DNA of 64,000 bases, from positions 1,178,001 to 1,242,000 of the forward strand of contig CP005974.1 in NCBI GenBank assembly GCA_000940995.1. The letters are read 5' to 3'. A program made the position numbers and the translations under genes. The first letter of the stretch is position 1; each line of letters starts with the position of its first letter. The notes under the pieces are model-generated. The model saw only the letters and a program-made list of their open reading frames with translations. It did not search any database and was not told where the DNA came from. Source of the stretch: Photobacterium gaetbulicola Gung47. Its GTDB lineage: Bacteria; Pseudomonadota; Gammaproteobacteria; Enterobacterales; Vibrionaceae. Of the stretch, positions 18,825-27,269 are shown piece after piece.

Positions 18825-21800
18825 TGTGGTTATCTGATGTATCGGTAAAGCGTCCGGTTGTTGCTATCGTTCTCAGCTTGCTGCTGGTGGTCTTTGGCCT
18901 GGTGTCTTTTACCAAGCTATCGGTACGGGAAATGCCGGATGTCGAAAACCCGGTTGTCACGGTCTCGACCAGTTACTCTGGGGCCTCGGCTACCATCATG
19001 GAAAGCCGGATCACCACCGTGCTCGAGGATCAGCTGTCGGGGATCAGCGGTATCGAAAGTATCACCTCGACCACCCGCAATGGTTCATCGCGTATTACTG
19101 TTGAATTCGAGTTAGGTTGGGATCTCACCGAAGGCGTTAGTGATGTGCGTGATGCGGTATCGCGAGCCCAGCGTCGCCTGCCGGATGAGGCTGACGACCC
19201 CGTGGTGTCGAAAGACAACGGCTCGGGCGAGCCTGCGGTGTATGTCAACCTGATCTCTAGCACCATGGACCGTACCCAGCTGACCGACTACGCCGAGCGG
19301 GTGCTGATGGACCGATTCAGCCTGATCAACGGCGTGAGCTCGGTCAACCTCAGTGGCGCGCTATACCGGGTTATGTACGTCAAGCTGATGCCAGAGCAAA
19401 TGGCAGGCCGAGGTGTCACCACCAGTGATATCGTCAGTGCCCTGAAGCTGGAGAACGTCGAATTGCCGGGAGGCGAAGTGCGCAATGACACCACGACGAT
19501 GTCAGTTCGCACCGCTCGCCTGTACCAGGACGCATCGGACTTTGAGTACCTGGTGGTTCGTACCACTGCCGATGGCTCGCCGATTTACCTAAAAGATGTG
19601 GCCGAGGTTGGCATTGGTGCCAAGAACGAAAATGCCACCTTCAAAAACAACGGTATATCGAACCTGAGCCTCGGCATGGTGACCATGACCGACGCCAACC
19701 CGCTCAATGTGTCCAAGGCGGTCTACGAAGAAGTGGAGCGGATGCAGCGCTTCTTGCCGGAAGGTACCGAACTGTATGTCGATTATGACTCGACCGTCTT
19801 CATAGACCGTTCGATCCAGGAAGTCTACAGCACCCTGTTTATCACCGGTTTGCTGGTGGTGTTGGTGCTGTATATTTTCATCGGCCAGGCCCGGGCAACC
19901 TTGATCCCGGCTATTACGGTACCGGTCTCTTTGATCTCCGCCTTTATGGTGGCCTATTTCTTGGGCTTCTCGATTAACTTGCTGACATTGATGGCATTGA
20001 TCCTGGCTATCGGTTTGGTGGTGGATGATGCCATTGTGGTGGTGGAAAACATCTATCACCATATTGAGCGTGGTGAGCCGCCGCTGTTGGCTGCGTACAA
20101 AGGGACCCGCGAGGTCGGCTTTGCGGTGGTGGCGACCACCGTGGTGCTGGTGATGGTGTTCCTGCCGATCTCCTTTATGGATGGCATGGTCGGCCCGCTA
20201 TTTACCGAATTCTCGGTTCTGCTGGCGATGGCGGTGATTTTCTCGTCGATCGTTGCATTGACCCTGAGTCCGGTATTGGGCAGTAAGCTGCTGAAAGCCA
20301 ATGTGAAGCCGGGCAAGTTCAACCTGTGGGTTGATCATATGTTCGGCCGTCTGGAGAAGGCATACCGCAAGGTGGTTACCGCTTCTGTCCGGTACCGCTA
20401 TGCTGCGCCGTTTATCGTATTGGCGTTCGTTGGCCTTAGCGTTGTACTGATGAAAACTGTGCCATCCCAGCTGGCACCTCAGGAAGACCGCGGCGTGATC
20501 TTTGCCTTTGTCAAAGGTGCTGAAGGGACCAGCTACAACCGTATGGTCGGCAATATCGAGGAGGTCGAAGATCGCCTGTTGCCGATGGTCGGGCAAGGGG
20601 TGATCAAATCGGTATCGATCCAGACCCCAGCCTTTGGCGGACGAGCGGGTGATCAGACGGGGTTCGTGATCATGCAGCTGGAAAACTGGGAAGATCGCGA
20701 TGTTTCGGCGGCAGAAGCCCTGGAGATGGTGCGTAAATCACTACAGGGGATCCCGGATGTCCGCGTATGGCCATTTATGCCGGGCTTCCGTGGCGGATCT
20801 TCGGAGCCTATTCAGTTTGTGCTTAACGGCGCGGATTATAACGAGCTGTTTCAGTGGGCAAGTAAGCTGAAAGATATTGCGGAAGATAATCCGATGATGG
20901 AGGGGGCGGATCTGGATTACGCCGAAACCACCCCTGAACTGGTGGTCTCGGTCAATCGCCAGCGTGCCGCTGAACTGGGCATCCCGGTTAATGACATTGC
21001 TGAAACCTTGGAAATTATGCTGGGCGGCCGCAATCAGACGACCTTTATTGACCGTGGTGAAGAGTATGATGTTTACTTGCGCGGTGATGAAAACAGCTTC
21101 AATAACGCCTCGGATCTGAGCCAGATCTACGTGCGGACCCGCAGTGGTCAGCTGATCACCCTAGAGTCATTGGCGGAGGTGGAAGAAGTGGCTTCGGCGC
21201 AGCGCTTGAGCCATAACCAGAAGCAGAAGTCGATCACCTTGAAAGCCAACTTGGTACCGGGCTATACCCTGGGCCAGGCCCTGGATTTTCTGGACGAGCA
21301 AGCCTTGTCGATGTTGCCGAGTGACATCGTGATAGATTATGCCGGTGAGTCGAAAGACTACCGCGAAAACCAGAGCAGCATCCTGATGGTGTTTGGCCTG
21401 GCCTTGCTGGTCGCTTACCTGGTGCTTGCCGCGCAGTTCGAAAGCTTTATCAACCCAATGGTGGTGATGTTGACCGTGCCGATGGGGATCTTCGGTGGTC
21501 TGGCCGGTCTGCTTATCATGGATCAGAGCCTCAACATCTTCAGCCAGATCGGGATGATCATGCTTATTGGTATGGTAACCAAGAACGGTATTTTGATTGT
21601 GGAGTTTGCCAACCAGCTGCGCGATAAAGGTGTACCCTTTGAGCAGGCCATTATCGATGCTTCCGAGCGTCGCTTGCGGCCTATCTTGATGACAGCCTTT
21701 ACCACGCTGTTTGGCTCGGTACCGCTGATCTTATCTACCGGAGCCGGCTCGGAAGGCCGGATCTCGGTCGGTGTGGTGGTATTCTTCGGGATGGCCTTTG

Positions 21801-21955
21801 CGACCTTCGTCACCCTGATTGTCATTCCGGCGATGTACCGTTTGATGGCGGCCAATACCAAGTCGCCGGGCTATGTGGCTGAGCAGTTAGATAAGGCGCT
21901 AGCCAAGGATGATAGCCTCAAAGTGGGGCCAACCGGCGAGCCGTTGACCGACTGA
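18824..21955 (+). CDS. RND multidrug efflux pump, inner-membrane transporter (HAE1 family)
   Basis: A 1043-aa proton-driven RND transporter of normal length. It starts MWLSDVSVKRPVVAIVLSLL. The proton-relay Asp pair lies in IGLVVDDAIVVVENI at about residue 400 in TM4, and a TM10 Lys occurs in GMVTKNGILIVEFANQL. Two large periplasmic loops flank these. It forms a tripartite pump with the adaptor encoded just upstream (1-base overlap) and probably an unlinked TolC. Vibrio genomes carry several Vex pumps of this kind; I cannot name the orthologue safely. A strong terminator follows. Confidence 0.93.
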   Translation: MWLSDVSVKRPVVAIVLSLLLVVFGLVSFTKLSVREMPDVENPVVTVSTSYSGASATIMESRITTVLEDQLSGISGIESITSTTRNGSSRITVEFELGWDLTEGVSDVRDAVSRAQRRLPDEADDPVVSKDNGSGEPAVYVNLISSTMDRTQLTDYAERVLMDRFSLINGVSSVNLSGALYRVMYVKLMPEQMAGRGVTTSDIVSALKLENVELPGGEVRNDTTTMSVRTARLYQDASDFEYLVVRTTADGSPIYLKDVAEVGIGAKNENATFKNNGISNLSLGMVTMTDANPLNVSKAVYEEVERMQRFLPEGTELYVDYDSTVFIDRSIQEVYSTLFITGLLVVLVLYIFIGQARATLIPAITVPVSLISAFMVAYFLGFSINLLTLMALILAIGLVVDDAIVVVENIYHHIERGEPPLLAAYKGTREVGFAVVATTVVLVMVFLPISFMDGMVGPLFTEFSVLLAMAVIFSSIVALTLSPVLGSKLLKANVKPGKFNLWVDHMFGRLEKAYRKVVTASVRYRYAAPFIVLAFVGLSVVLMKTVPSQLAPQEDRGVIFAFVKGAEGTSYNRMVGNIEEVEDRLLPMVGQGVIKSVSIQTPAFGGRAGDQTGFVIMQLENWEDRDVSAAEALEMVRKSLQGIPDVRVWPFMPGFRGGSSEPIQFVLNGADYNELFQWASKLKDIAEDNPMMEGADLDYAETTPELVVSVNRQRAAELGIPVNDIAETLEIMLGGRNQTTFIDRGEEYDVYLRGDENSFNNASDLSQIYVRTRSGQLITLESLAEVEEVASAQRLSHNQKQKSITLKANLVPGYTLGQALDFLDEQALSMLPSDIVIDYAGESKDYRENQSSILMVFGLALLVAYLVLAAQFESFINPMVVMLTVPMGIFGGLAGLLIMDQSLNIFSQIGMIMLIGMVTKNGILIVEFANQLRDKGVPFEQAIIDASERRLRPILMTAFTTLFGSVPLILSTGAGSEGRISVGVVVFFGMAFATFVTLIVIPAMYRLMAANTKSPGYVAEQLDKALAKDDSLKVGPTGEPLTD

Positions 21956-21972
21956 GCATAATCGTCAATGAT

Positions 21973-22003
21973 AAAAATGCCACCGCAAGGTGGCATTTTT
22001 ATC
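21973..22003 (+). terminator. Terminator of the RND operon
   Basis: Stem AAAAATGCCACC / GGTGGCATTTTT with a GCAA tetraloop. Confidence 0.92.
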
Positions 22004-22124
22004 TCTGTGAGAGGGCGGGTAAGCAAGTTTTCTTTCCCATGGTGCTGGGCTGTTGCTAGAATACCCGGCCATAATTACGACTAACCTTGATCGCGTTGTG
22101 AAACGCACAATATAGAAGAAAACT

Positions 22125-23279
22125 ATGTCTCAAAATCAGCCTACCAAGGGTGCTGCAAACGGCGTTCAGAGCCAGGCAGTACGACTTAACAAATTTATCA
22201 GTGATACAGGCTATTGCTCACGCCGTGAGGCGGACAAGCTTATTGATCAAGGAAGGGTGACCATCAATGGTCAGCAGCCCGAGATGGGCGTCAAAGTCAT
22301 GCCGGGTGATGAAGTGCTGGTCGATGATAAGCCGCTTCGTGCCAAAGAGCAGCCGATTTATATCGCGCTGAACAAGCCGGCCGGTATTACCTGTACCACC
22401 GAGCGCCATGTCAAAGACAACATTGTTGATTTCATTGGCCACCGTAAGCGTATTTTCCCGATTGGCCGCTTGGATAAGCCTTCTGATGGTTTGATTTTCC
22501 TGACCAACGATGGCGATATCGTCAACAAGATCCTGCGAGCCGGTAACTCGCACGAGAAAGAGTATGTGGTGCGGGTCGACAAACCAATTACCCAGGAGTT
22601 TATCGACAAGATGGCGTCAGGGGTTGAGATCCTTGATACCGTGACCTTGCCTTGTAAGGTGACCAAGGAAACCAACTACTCATTCCGTATCGTGTTAACC
22701 CAAGGTCTGAACCGCCAGATCCGCCGTATGTGTGAAGCGCTGGGCTACGATGTCTTCAAGCTGCGACGGGTTCGTATCATGAATATCAGTATCGATGGGC
22801 TGCCAAACGGCAAGTGGCGTTACCTGACCGAGGCCGAAATTGCCGAGATCCACAGCCTGATTGCGGACTCGAGCAAAACCGAAGAAGCCTCCAAGGTTGA
22901 CGGTGAAGGCAAGAACATCAAGAAAGCAACGGATGCCAAGCTGTTTGATAGCCGCCAGCAAGCCAAGCAAGATGGTGACGGCAAGATCAAATACAAGACC
23001 TACAAAGGCAAGGGCGAACCGAATCGCCGCCGTGGTGGCGAGCGCAGTGAGCGTGATGACCGTGCCGCGCACGGTAGAGGGCAAGGTCGCGGCCAAGGCC
23101 GTGGGCAGGGGCAAGGTCAGGGGCAAGGTCAGGGCCGTCAGGACGAGCGCAGAAGTCCGCGCCCGGGCCGCGGCGTTCAGCCGGGTCACCGTCGCACTCA
23201 GCGTGATGAAGAAGCGCCGCGCTCACACAGTGGTGGTTCAAGCCGGATCCTGAAGTGGAAATCACCAAAATCTGAATAA
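22125..23279 (+). CDS. rluF: 23S rRNA pseudouridine(2604) synthase with a long basic tail
   Basis: A 384-aa pseudouridine synthase of the RsuA/RluB family. It has an N-terminal S4 domain (VRLNKFISDTGYCSRREADK) and the core with catalytic Asp in GRLDKPSDGLIFLTNDGD. NKILRAGNSHEKEYVV and QGLNRQIRRMCEALGYDV match RluF better than RluB/RluE. E. coli RluF is about 290 aa. Here a ~130-residue C-terminal extension is added, ending in a Gly-Gln-Arg repeat (GRGQGRGQGRGQGQGQGQGQ) and more Arg-rich text. The tail is likely disordered and RNA-binding. It is monocistronic, with its own terminator. Confidence 0.9.
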   Translation: MSQNQPTKGAANGVQSQAVRLNKFISDTGYCSRREADKLIDQGRVTINGQQPEMGVKVMPGDEVLVDDKPLRAKEQPIYIALNKPAGITCTTERHVKDNIVDFIGHRKRIFPIGRLDKPSDGLIFLTNDGDIVNKILRAGNSHEKEYVVRVDKPITQEFIDKMASGVEILDTVTLPCKVTKETNYSFRIVLTQGLNRQIRRMCEALGYDVFKLRRVRIMNISIDGLPNGKWRYLTEAEIAEIHSLIADSSKTEEASKVDGEGKNIKKATDAKLFDSRQQAKQDGDGKIKYKTYKGKGEPNRRRGGERSERDDRAAHGRGQGRGQGRGQGQGQGQGQGRQDERRSPRPGRGVQPGHRRTQRDEEAPRSHSGGSSRILKWKSPKSE

Positions 23280-23294
23280 ACGGGTAGGATTTGG

Positions 23295-23324
23295 AAAAAG
23301 CGGGCTTAGATAGCCCGCTTTTTT
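23295..23324 (+). terminator. Terminator of rluF
   Basis: Stem AAAAAGCGGGCT / AGCCCGCTTTTT with a short loop and T-run. Confidence 0.9.
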
Positions 23325-23507
23325 GTCTATGCTCTTTAGCTAAAATTTCTGTCATATTCGCTCTTGCAATCCCGTCAGCGAATTTGCACTATTGTACTCA
23401 TTGACGAAAACACCCAATCACCGAACTATCACTTGGCCGGCCTTGCCGACAATGTTGGTTATGCGCTCCTAGCGGCGATAAAGCGGTACGAATTCACAGA
23501 GGAAGTA

Positions 23508-24593
23508 ATGGCAGGCAATACTATTGGACAACAATTTCGCGTCACCACTTTTGGTGAGAGTCATGGGCTGGCACTGGGCTGTATTATTGACGGTTGCCCT
23601 CCGGGATTGGCGCTGACCGAAGCGGATATGCAATACGATCTGGACCGTCGCCGTCCGGGTACCTCGAAGTACACCACCCAGCGTCGCGAGCCGGATGAAG
23701 TCAAAATCCTCTCAGGGGTGTTTGAAGGCCAGACGACCGGTACTTCTATTGGCCTGTTGATTGAAAACACCGACCAGCGTTCGAAAGATTACTCGAACAT
23801 CAAAGACTTGTTCCGCCCTGGTCATGCTGATTATACCTATCACCAGAAATACGGGATCCGTGATTACCGCGGCGGAGGCCGCTCTTCTGCTCGCGAAACT
23901 GCAATGCGCGTAGCTGCTGGTGCGGTGGCCAAGAAGTACCTCAAGCAGGTCCATGGTATTGAAGTACGTGCTTACTTGTCGCAGATGGGCGATGTCAAAA
24001 TCGACAAGGTTGATTGGGAGCAGATCGAGCAAAATGCTTTCTTCTGTCCAGATATTGATAAAGTCGAAGCCTTCGACGAGCTGATCCGCAAGCTGAAGAA
24101 AGAAGGGGACTCCATCGGTGCCAAGCTGACAGTGGTCGCAAACAATGTCCCTGTTGGTTTGGGTGAGCCGGTATTCGACCGCCTTGACGCTGACATTGCC
24201 CATTCGCTGATGAGCATCAATGCGGTGAAAGGGGTGGAAATTGGTGACGGTTTTGATGTGGTCGAGCAGCGCGGCAGCGAGCACCGTGATGCGATGAGCC
24301 CAGAAGGCTTCAAGTCCAACCACGCCGGTGGCATTTTGGGCGGTATTTCCTCGGGTCAAGATATCGTGGCACACATTGCGCTTAAGCCAACTTCGAGCAT
24401 TACCGTACCGGGGGAGACGATCACTAGGCAGGGCGAAACTGCAGAGGTGATCACCAAAGGCCGCCATGACCCATGTGTGGGTATCCGCGCCGTACCGATT
24501 GCTGAGGCGATGCTGGCGATAACCTTGATGGATCACCTGCTGCGCCACCGTGGCCAGAATGCCGATGTGCTTACCGAAACTCCAAAGATCTAA
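23508..24593 (+). CDS. aroC: Chorismate synthase
   Basis: A 361-aa enzyme that converts EPSP to chorismate at the end of the shikimate pathway, using reduced FMN. The three signature regions are present: GESHGLALGCIIDGCPPG, the Arg-rich RGGGRSSARETAMRVAAGA and RHDPCVGIRAVPIAEAM. ATG 23508 has GAGGAAG just upstream. The frame is open for another 48 codons upstream, but that part is not conserved family sequence. In E. coli aroC follows prmB; here prmB lies 15 kb away (39473) on the other side of the fatty-acid genes. Confidence 0.96.
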   Translation: MAGNTIGQQFRVTTFGESHGLALGCIIDGCPPGLALTEADMQYDLDRRRPGTSKYTTQRREPDEVKILSGVFEGQTTGTSIGLLIENTDQRSKDYSNIKDLFRPGHADYTYHQKYGIRDYRGGGRSSARETAMRVAAGAVAKKYLKQVHGIEVRAYLSQMGDVKIDKVDWEQIEQNAFFCPDIDKVEAFDELIRKLKKEGDSIGAKLTVVANNVPVGLGEPVFDRLDADIAHSLMSINAVKGVEIGDGFDVVEQRGSEHRDAMSPEGFKSNHAGGILGGISSGQDIVAHIALKPTSSITVPGETITRQGETAEVITKGRHDPCVGIRAVPIAEAMLAITLMDHLLRHRGQNADVLTETPKI

Positions 24594-24619
24594 TGGTGAG
24601 GTTGAGTCTGCCTAGACGC

Positions 24620-24649
24620 AAAAAAGCGAGGACATGTCCTCGCTTTTTT
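24620..24649. terminator. Bidirectional terminator between aroC and the TRIC-type channel gene
   Basis: A 30-base perfect palindrome (AAAAAAGCGAGGACA / TGTCCTCGCTTTTTT), placed between convergent genes. Confidence 0.9.
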
Positions 24650-24683
24650 GTGTTCCGTTCGTTCCGTTTTTTACTTTGAATGA

Positions 24684-25331
24684 TTAACTCTCAGGTGCTT
24701 CTCGACTCTCCTTAACCGTTTCCACTTCGTCAAAACTAAAGACGGGTAAACTCCAACCGAACTGTACTGCGGCAATGCGAATGCAGAAACCCACCACAAG
24801 CGTACTGATCGTGACAATGGTTTCTTCTACGCCCAAGTAGAGCAAGCCGAAGTACATGCCACCCGAAATGAAGGCAACTGATGCATAAAACTCTTTTTGT
24901 AGCACCAGTGGCGGGCGGCGGCAGATCAAATCTCTTAGCAGGCCACCAAATACACCCGTGACGACAGCGGCAACCAGACAGATCAATGGCGATAGGCCCA
25001 TGTCCATTGCCACGCGACAGCCGATAATGCTAAAGACAATCAACCCCAGCGAGTCCAGCAAGACAAACACTTTATGGAAGCGAACCACTTGCGGTGCCAC
25101 CATGGTGGTAAAGAGTCCGGCCAGGCAGGTAATCGCCAAGTACTGCGGGTTAGCAACCCAACCCAGCGGGTAGTGGCCCAGCAAAACATCACGGACGGTA
25201 CCGCCGCCAATCGCCGTGGCACTGGCCACGAGCATGACACCAAACCAGTCCATGTGACGTTTACCCGCAGCCAAAGCCCCAGTCATAGCTTCAGCCGTGA
25301 TCCCGATGATGTATAGAGTTGTTAATAGCAT
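24684..25331 (-). CDS. Trimeric intracellular cation channel (TRIC) family protein, YicG-like
   Basis: A 215-aa inner-membrane protein with two UPF0126/TRIC repeats and about seven helices. The two repeat signatures are TAIGGGTVRDVLLGHYPL and VVTGVFGGLLRDLICRRPP, each with the Gly-Gly-x-x-RD pattern of the family. Prokaryotic TRIC proteins form K+-permeable trimers; E. coli YicG is linked to glycine flux. The C-terminus ends in an acidic tail (FDEVETVKESREAPES). It is transcribed alone, convergent with aroC. Confidence 0.88.
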   Translation of the reverse strand: MLLTTLYIIGITAEAMTGALAAGKRHMDWFGVMLVASATAIGGGTVRDVLLGHYPLGWVANPQYLAITCLAGLFTTMVAPQVVRFHKVFVLLDSLGLIVFSIIGCRVAMDMGLSPLICLVAAVVTGVFGGLLRDLICRRPPLVLQKEFYASVAFISGGMYFGLLYLGVEETIVTISTLVVGFCIRIAAVQFGWSLPVFSFDEVETVKESREAPES

Positions 25332-25400
25332 GATTAAATTAGATGTAAATAAGGGTGCCTGAAAGAGGTAGCGATTTTATGCCCTGTTTTTACTGGCGTC

Positions 25401-25439
25401 GAATGAAATGAATTTCACGATGCATGAATTCAATTCATG
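25401..25439. promoter_or_regulatory. Two adjacent palindromes upstream of the TRIC-type gene
   Basis: TGAAATGAATTTCA (near 25404-25417) and CATGAATTCAATTCATG (25423-25439) lie side by side upstream of the leftward gene. They resemble operator half-sites. The second resembles an ArgR box but has 3 instead of 4 central bases. No regulator can be named. Confidence 0.3.
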
Positions 25440-25484
25440 TATGAAAGGGCGGCTCTGGGAAAAGAAGGCCCTAGGCTCTTGGAA

Positions 25485-25531
25485 GAGCAAGAGCAAGAGC
25501 AAGAGCAAGAGCAAGAGCAAGAGCAAGAGCA
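25485..25531. repeat. Hexanucleotide microsatellite (GAGCAA)n
   Basis: Seven perfect GAGCAA units plus a partial eighth, in noncoding DNA beyond the fadL terminator. Such tracts change copy number by slippage. Confidence 0.95.
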
Positions 25532-25554
25532 GGGGGGAATGGGTGAAACAAAAA

Positions 25555-25579
25555 AAAGAGTGCCATTCGGGCACTCTTT
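25555..25579 (-). terminator. Terminator of the first fadL gene
   Basis: Stem AAAGAGTGCC / GGCACTCTTT. Read leftwards it is followed by a T-run (25557-25551). Confidence 0.85.
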
Positions 25580-25589
25580 GATAAGTCTT

Positions 25590-25624
25590 TTTAGCCTTTA
25601 GCCTTTAGCCTTTAGCCTTTAGCC
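25590..25624. repeat. Heptanucleotide repeat (TTTAGCC)5 abutting the fadL stop codon
   Basis: Five perfect tandem TTTAGCC units fill the space between the fadL stop (25625-25627) and its terminator. It lies in the mRNA 3' end. Confidence 0.95.
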
Positions 25625-26914
25625 TCAGAACTTGTAGTTGGCCTGAACACCGACTAGCCATACGTTACCGGTGGTTTCACCGGTAAAGTTGACCGGGATA
25701 CCTTGGTCGATTGGCAGAACTTCGGTTTCACTCATTGAGGCGTCTTTGGCGAAGATGTAGGTAAAGCCAGCATCAAAGCTCAATGCGTCAGACCACTGGT
25801 AACCCGCACCCAAGCTCAGCCATAGGCGGTCAGTTTCTGGGATGGTCTGGGTACGGTGTTCACTGCTTACTGCTGAGGTATCGTAAGCCACACCGGTGCG
25901 TACAGCCAGTTTGCTGGTGTACTGGTACGTTGCACCCAAAGCGATACGATAGTTGTCTTCCCAGTTTTCTTCTTTGATCAGATCAGGCGTTGCACCGAGA
26001 GAAGGAATATTGGCTTCAAGCTTGTCGAAGCTGCTCCAGTCAGTCCAGTTGAAGCTGGCATGCATCGCTAGTTTGTCGGTTAACTGGTGGAAGCTGGCAA
26101 TCTCTGCGGTGGCTGGCAGGGTCAGTGCCATGCTGCCAGAATGAACACCGCCATACAGTAGGCCAGAAGCTTCACCTTTCAGCTTCAGGTCGACAGCAGA
26201 GCGGTAGTTGACACCAATACGATGATTTTCATTGATCTGCCAAGCACCACCTAGCTGCCAACCCCAGGCAGAGTCGTCGCCTTCCATATATTTCAAGTTT
26301 TGGCCTTTCCAGCTGTCAACTGCGTCTTCCAGCATTGGTGGAAGGTTGGTTGGTACCGATGCGCCGAAATGGCCTTCACCCATCACGTAGCGCACGCCCG
26401 CACCGATGCTGAATTGGTCGTTGATCTTGTAGGCCACGTTCGGGTTGATTTCCACCGACATGATATTGGCTTGGTCACCAAACAGGGTTGCCATGAAGTC
26501 GCCACCCAATTCGGTTTCCATGCCGTAGTTGGTCGCCATTGCAAGGCCAACGGCCCACTGCTCGTTCACTCGGTGTGAGATATAAAAGTTAGGGATCACT
26601 GCTGAGTGGGCAATATCGCTGGCTTTGGTGGTGGACACTTTATGGCCTGCGATGCTTAGGTCACCTTCGACATCGATGTTCGGATCAACATAGATAGCAC
26701 CGACAGAAACTTGGGTACCTTCCAGGTAGGTCAGCATAGCCGGGTTACGGAACTGGGCGCTGGCATTGTCTGCCATCGCGGCTTCACCGGCAAACGCGCG
26801 GCCAAGGCCGGTTGCGGAATATTCGGCAAGCTGGAAGCCGGCTGCCATAGTGCTGGTGCTAAAGCCCAGTGTTAACGCTGCTGCAAGCGAAAGAGTAATT
26901 TTGTTTTTGTTCAT
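25625..26914 (-). CDS. fadL: FadL family outer-membrane fatty acid porin (copy 1)
   Basis: A 429-aa outer-membrane beta-barrel for long-chain fatty acid uptake. The signal peptide is MNKNKITLSLAAALTLGFST with cleavage after STMAA. The mature N-terminus GFQLAEYSATGLGRAFAGEA is the family's hatch signature, and the protein ends in aromatic VQANYKF as outer-membrane proteins do. A TTG at 26941 would add nine residues in front of the signal, so ATG 26914 is preferred. Neither start has a good ribosome site. A second fadL lies 355 bases upstream on the same strand with its own terminator, so they are probably separate transcripts. The two share the N-terminal motif but differ widely in the barrel. 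Confidence 0.88.
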   Translation of the reverse strand: MNKNKITLSLAAALTLGFSTSTMAAGFQLAEYSATGLGRAFAGEAAMADNASAQFRNPAMLTYLEGTQVSVGAIYVDPNIDVEGDLSIAGHKVSTTKASDIAHSAVIPNFYISHRVNEQWAVGLAMATNYGMETELGGDFMATLFGDQANIMSVEINPNVAYKINDQFSIGAGVRYVMGEGHFGASVPTNLPPMLEDAVDSWKGQNLKYMEGDDSAWGWQLGGAWQINENHRIGVNYRSAVDLKLKGEASGLLYGGVHSGSMALTLPATAEIASFHQLTDKLAMHASFNWTDWSSFDKLEANIPSLGATPDLIKEENWEDNYRIALGATYQYTSKLAVRTGVAYDTSAVSSEHRTQTIPETDRLWLSLGAGYQWSDALSFDAGFTYIFAKDASMSETEVLPIDQGIPVNFTGETTGNVWLVGVQANYKF

Positions 26915-27269
26915 CAGTCTAATATGTTCGCTGAAATTCAATGCTGCGAATCATACGCCTTAGAGTAAAAGCTTTAAGTTTTTCTTGTGTTCAAATACTC
27001 AATAGGATGAAAGTGTTGATAATTATCTTAATATTGGTGTTTTATCTGGTAGTCCTTGTGCAATAAACTCTGGTCGGATGAGTTTTCAGCGTACATATGT
27101 ATCTAAATAGCCGCATTTCAGCGACGGGGTGTTCACTCAAATTAGCAACGTTTTTGAGGTTGTAGGTAATAGCAGGAAATAGTGGATTTAACAACAGTGG
27201 GTTAGGAAGGGTGCAAAAAAGGAGCCATCAGGCTCCTTTTCTTAAATGCCAACACTAATGTTCGCTGAA
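26915..27269. other. Intergenic region between the two fadL genes
   Basis: It holds the terminator of copy 2 (27217-27240) and must hold the promoter of copy 1. It is AT-rich, with no gene or clear FadR-like TGGTC site. Confidence 0.5.
27217..27240 (-). terminator. Terminator of the second fadL gene
   Basis: Stem AAAAGGAGCC / GGCTCCTTTT with an ATCA loop; T-run on the minus strand. Confidence 0.88.

Noticed and set aside
23364..23507. N-terminal extension of aroC by 48 codons
   Set aside because: Chorismate synthase begins at MAGNTIGQQF, with GAGGAAG in front of ATG 23508. The upstream part overlaps the end of rluF's terminator region and is not conserved in the family.
25423..25439. ArgR (arginine repressor) box
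   Set aside because: The palindrome has three central bases instead of four and precedes a TRIC-type channel gene, not an arginine gene.
25485..25531. GAGCAA tract as part of a leucine-rich coding frame on the minus strand (25377-25574)
   Set aside because: The run of Leu codons is only the microsatellite read in frame. The frame has no family motif and crosses the fadL terminator.
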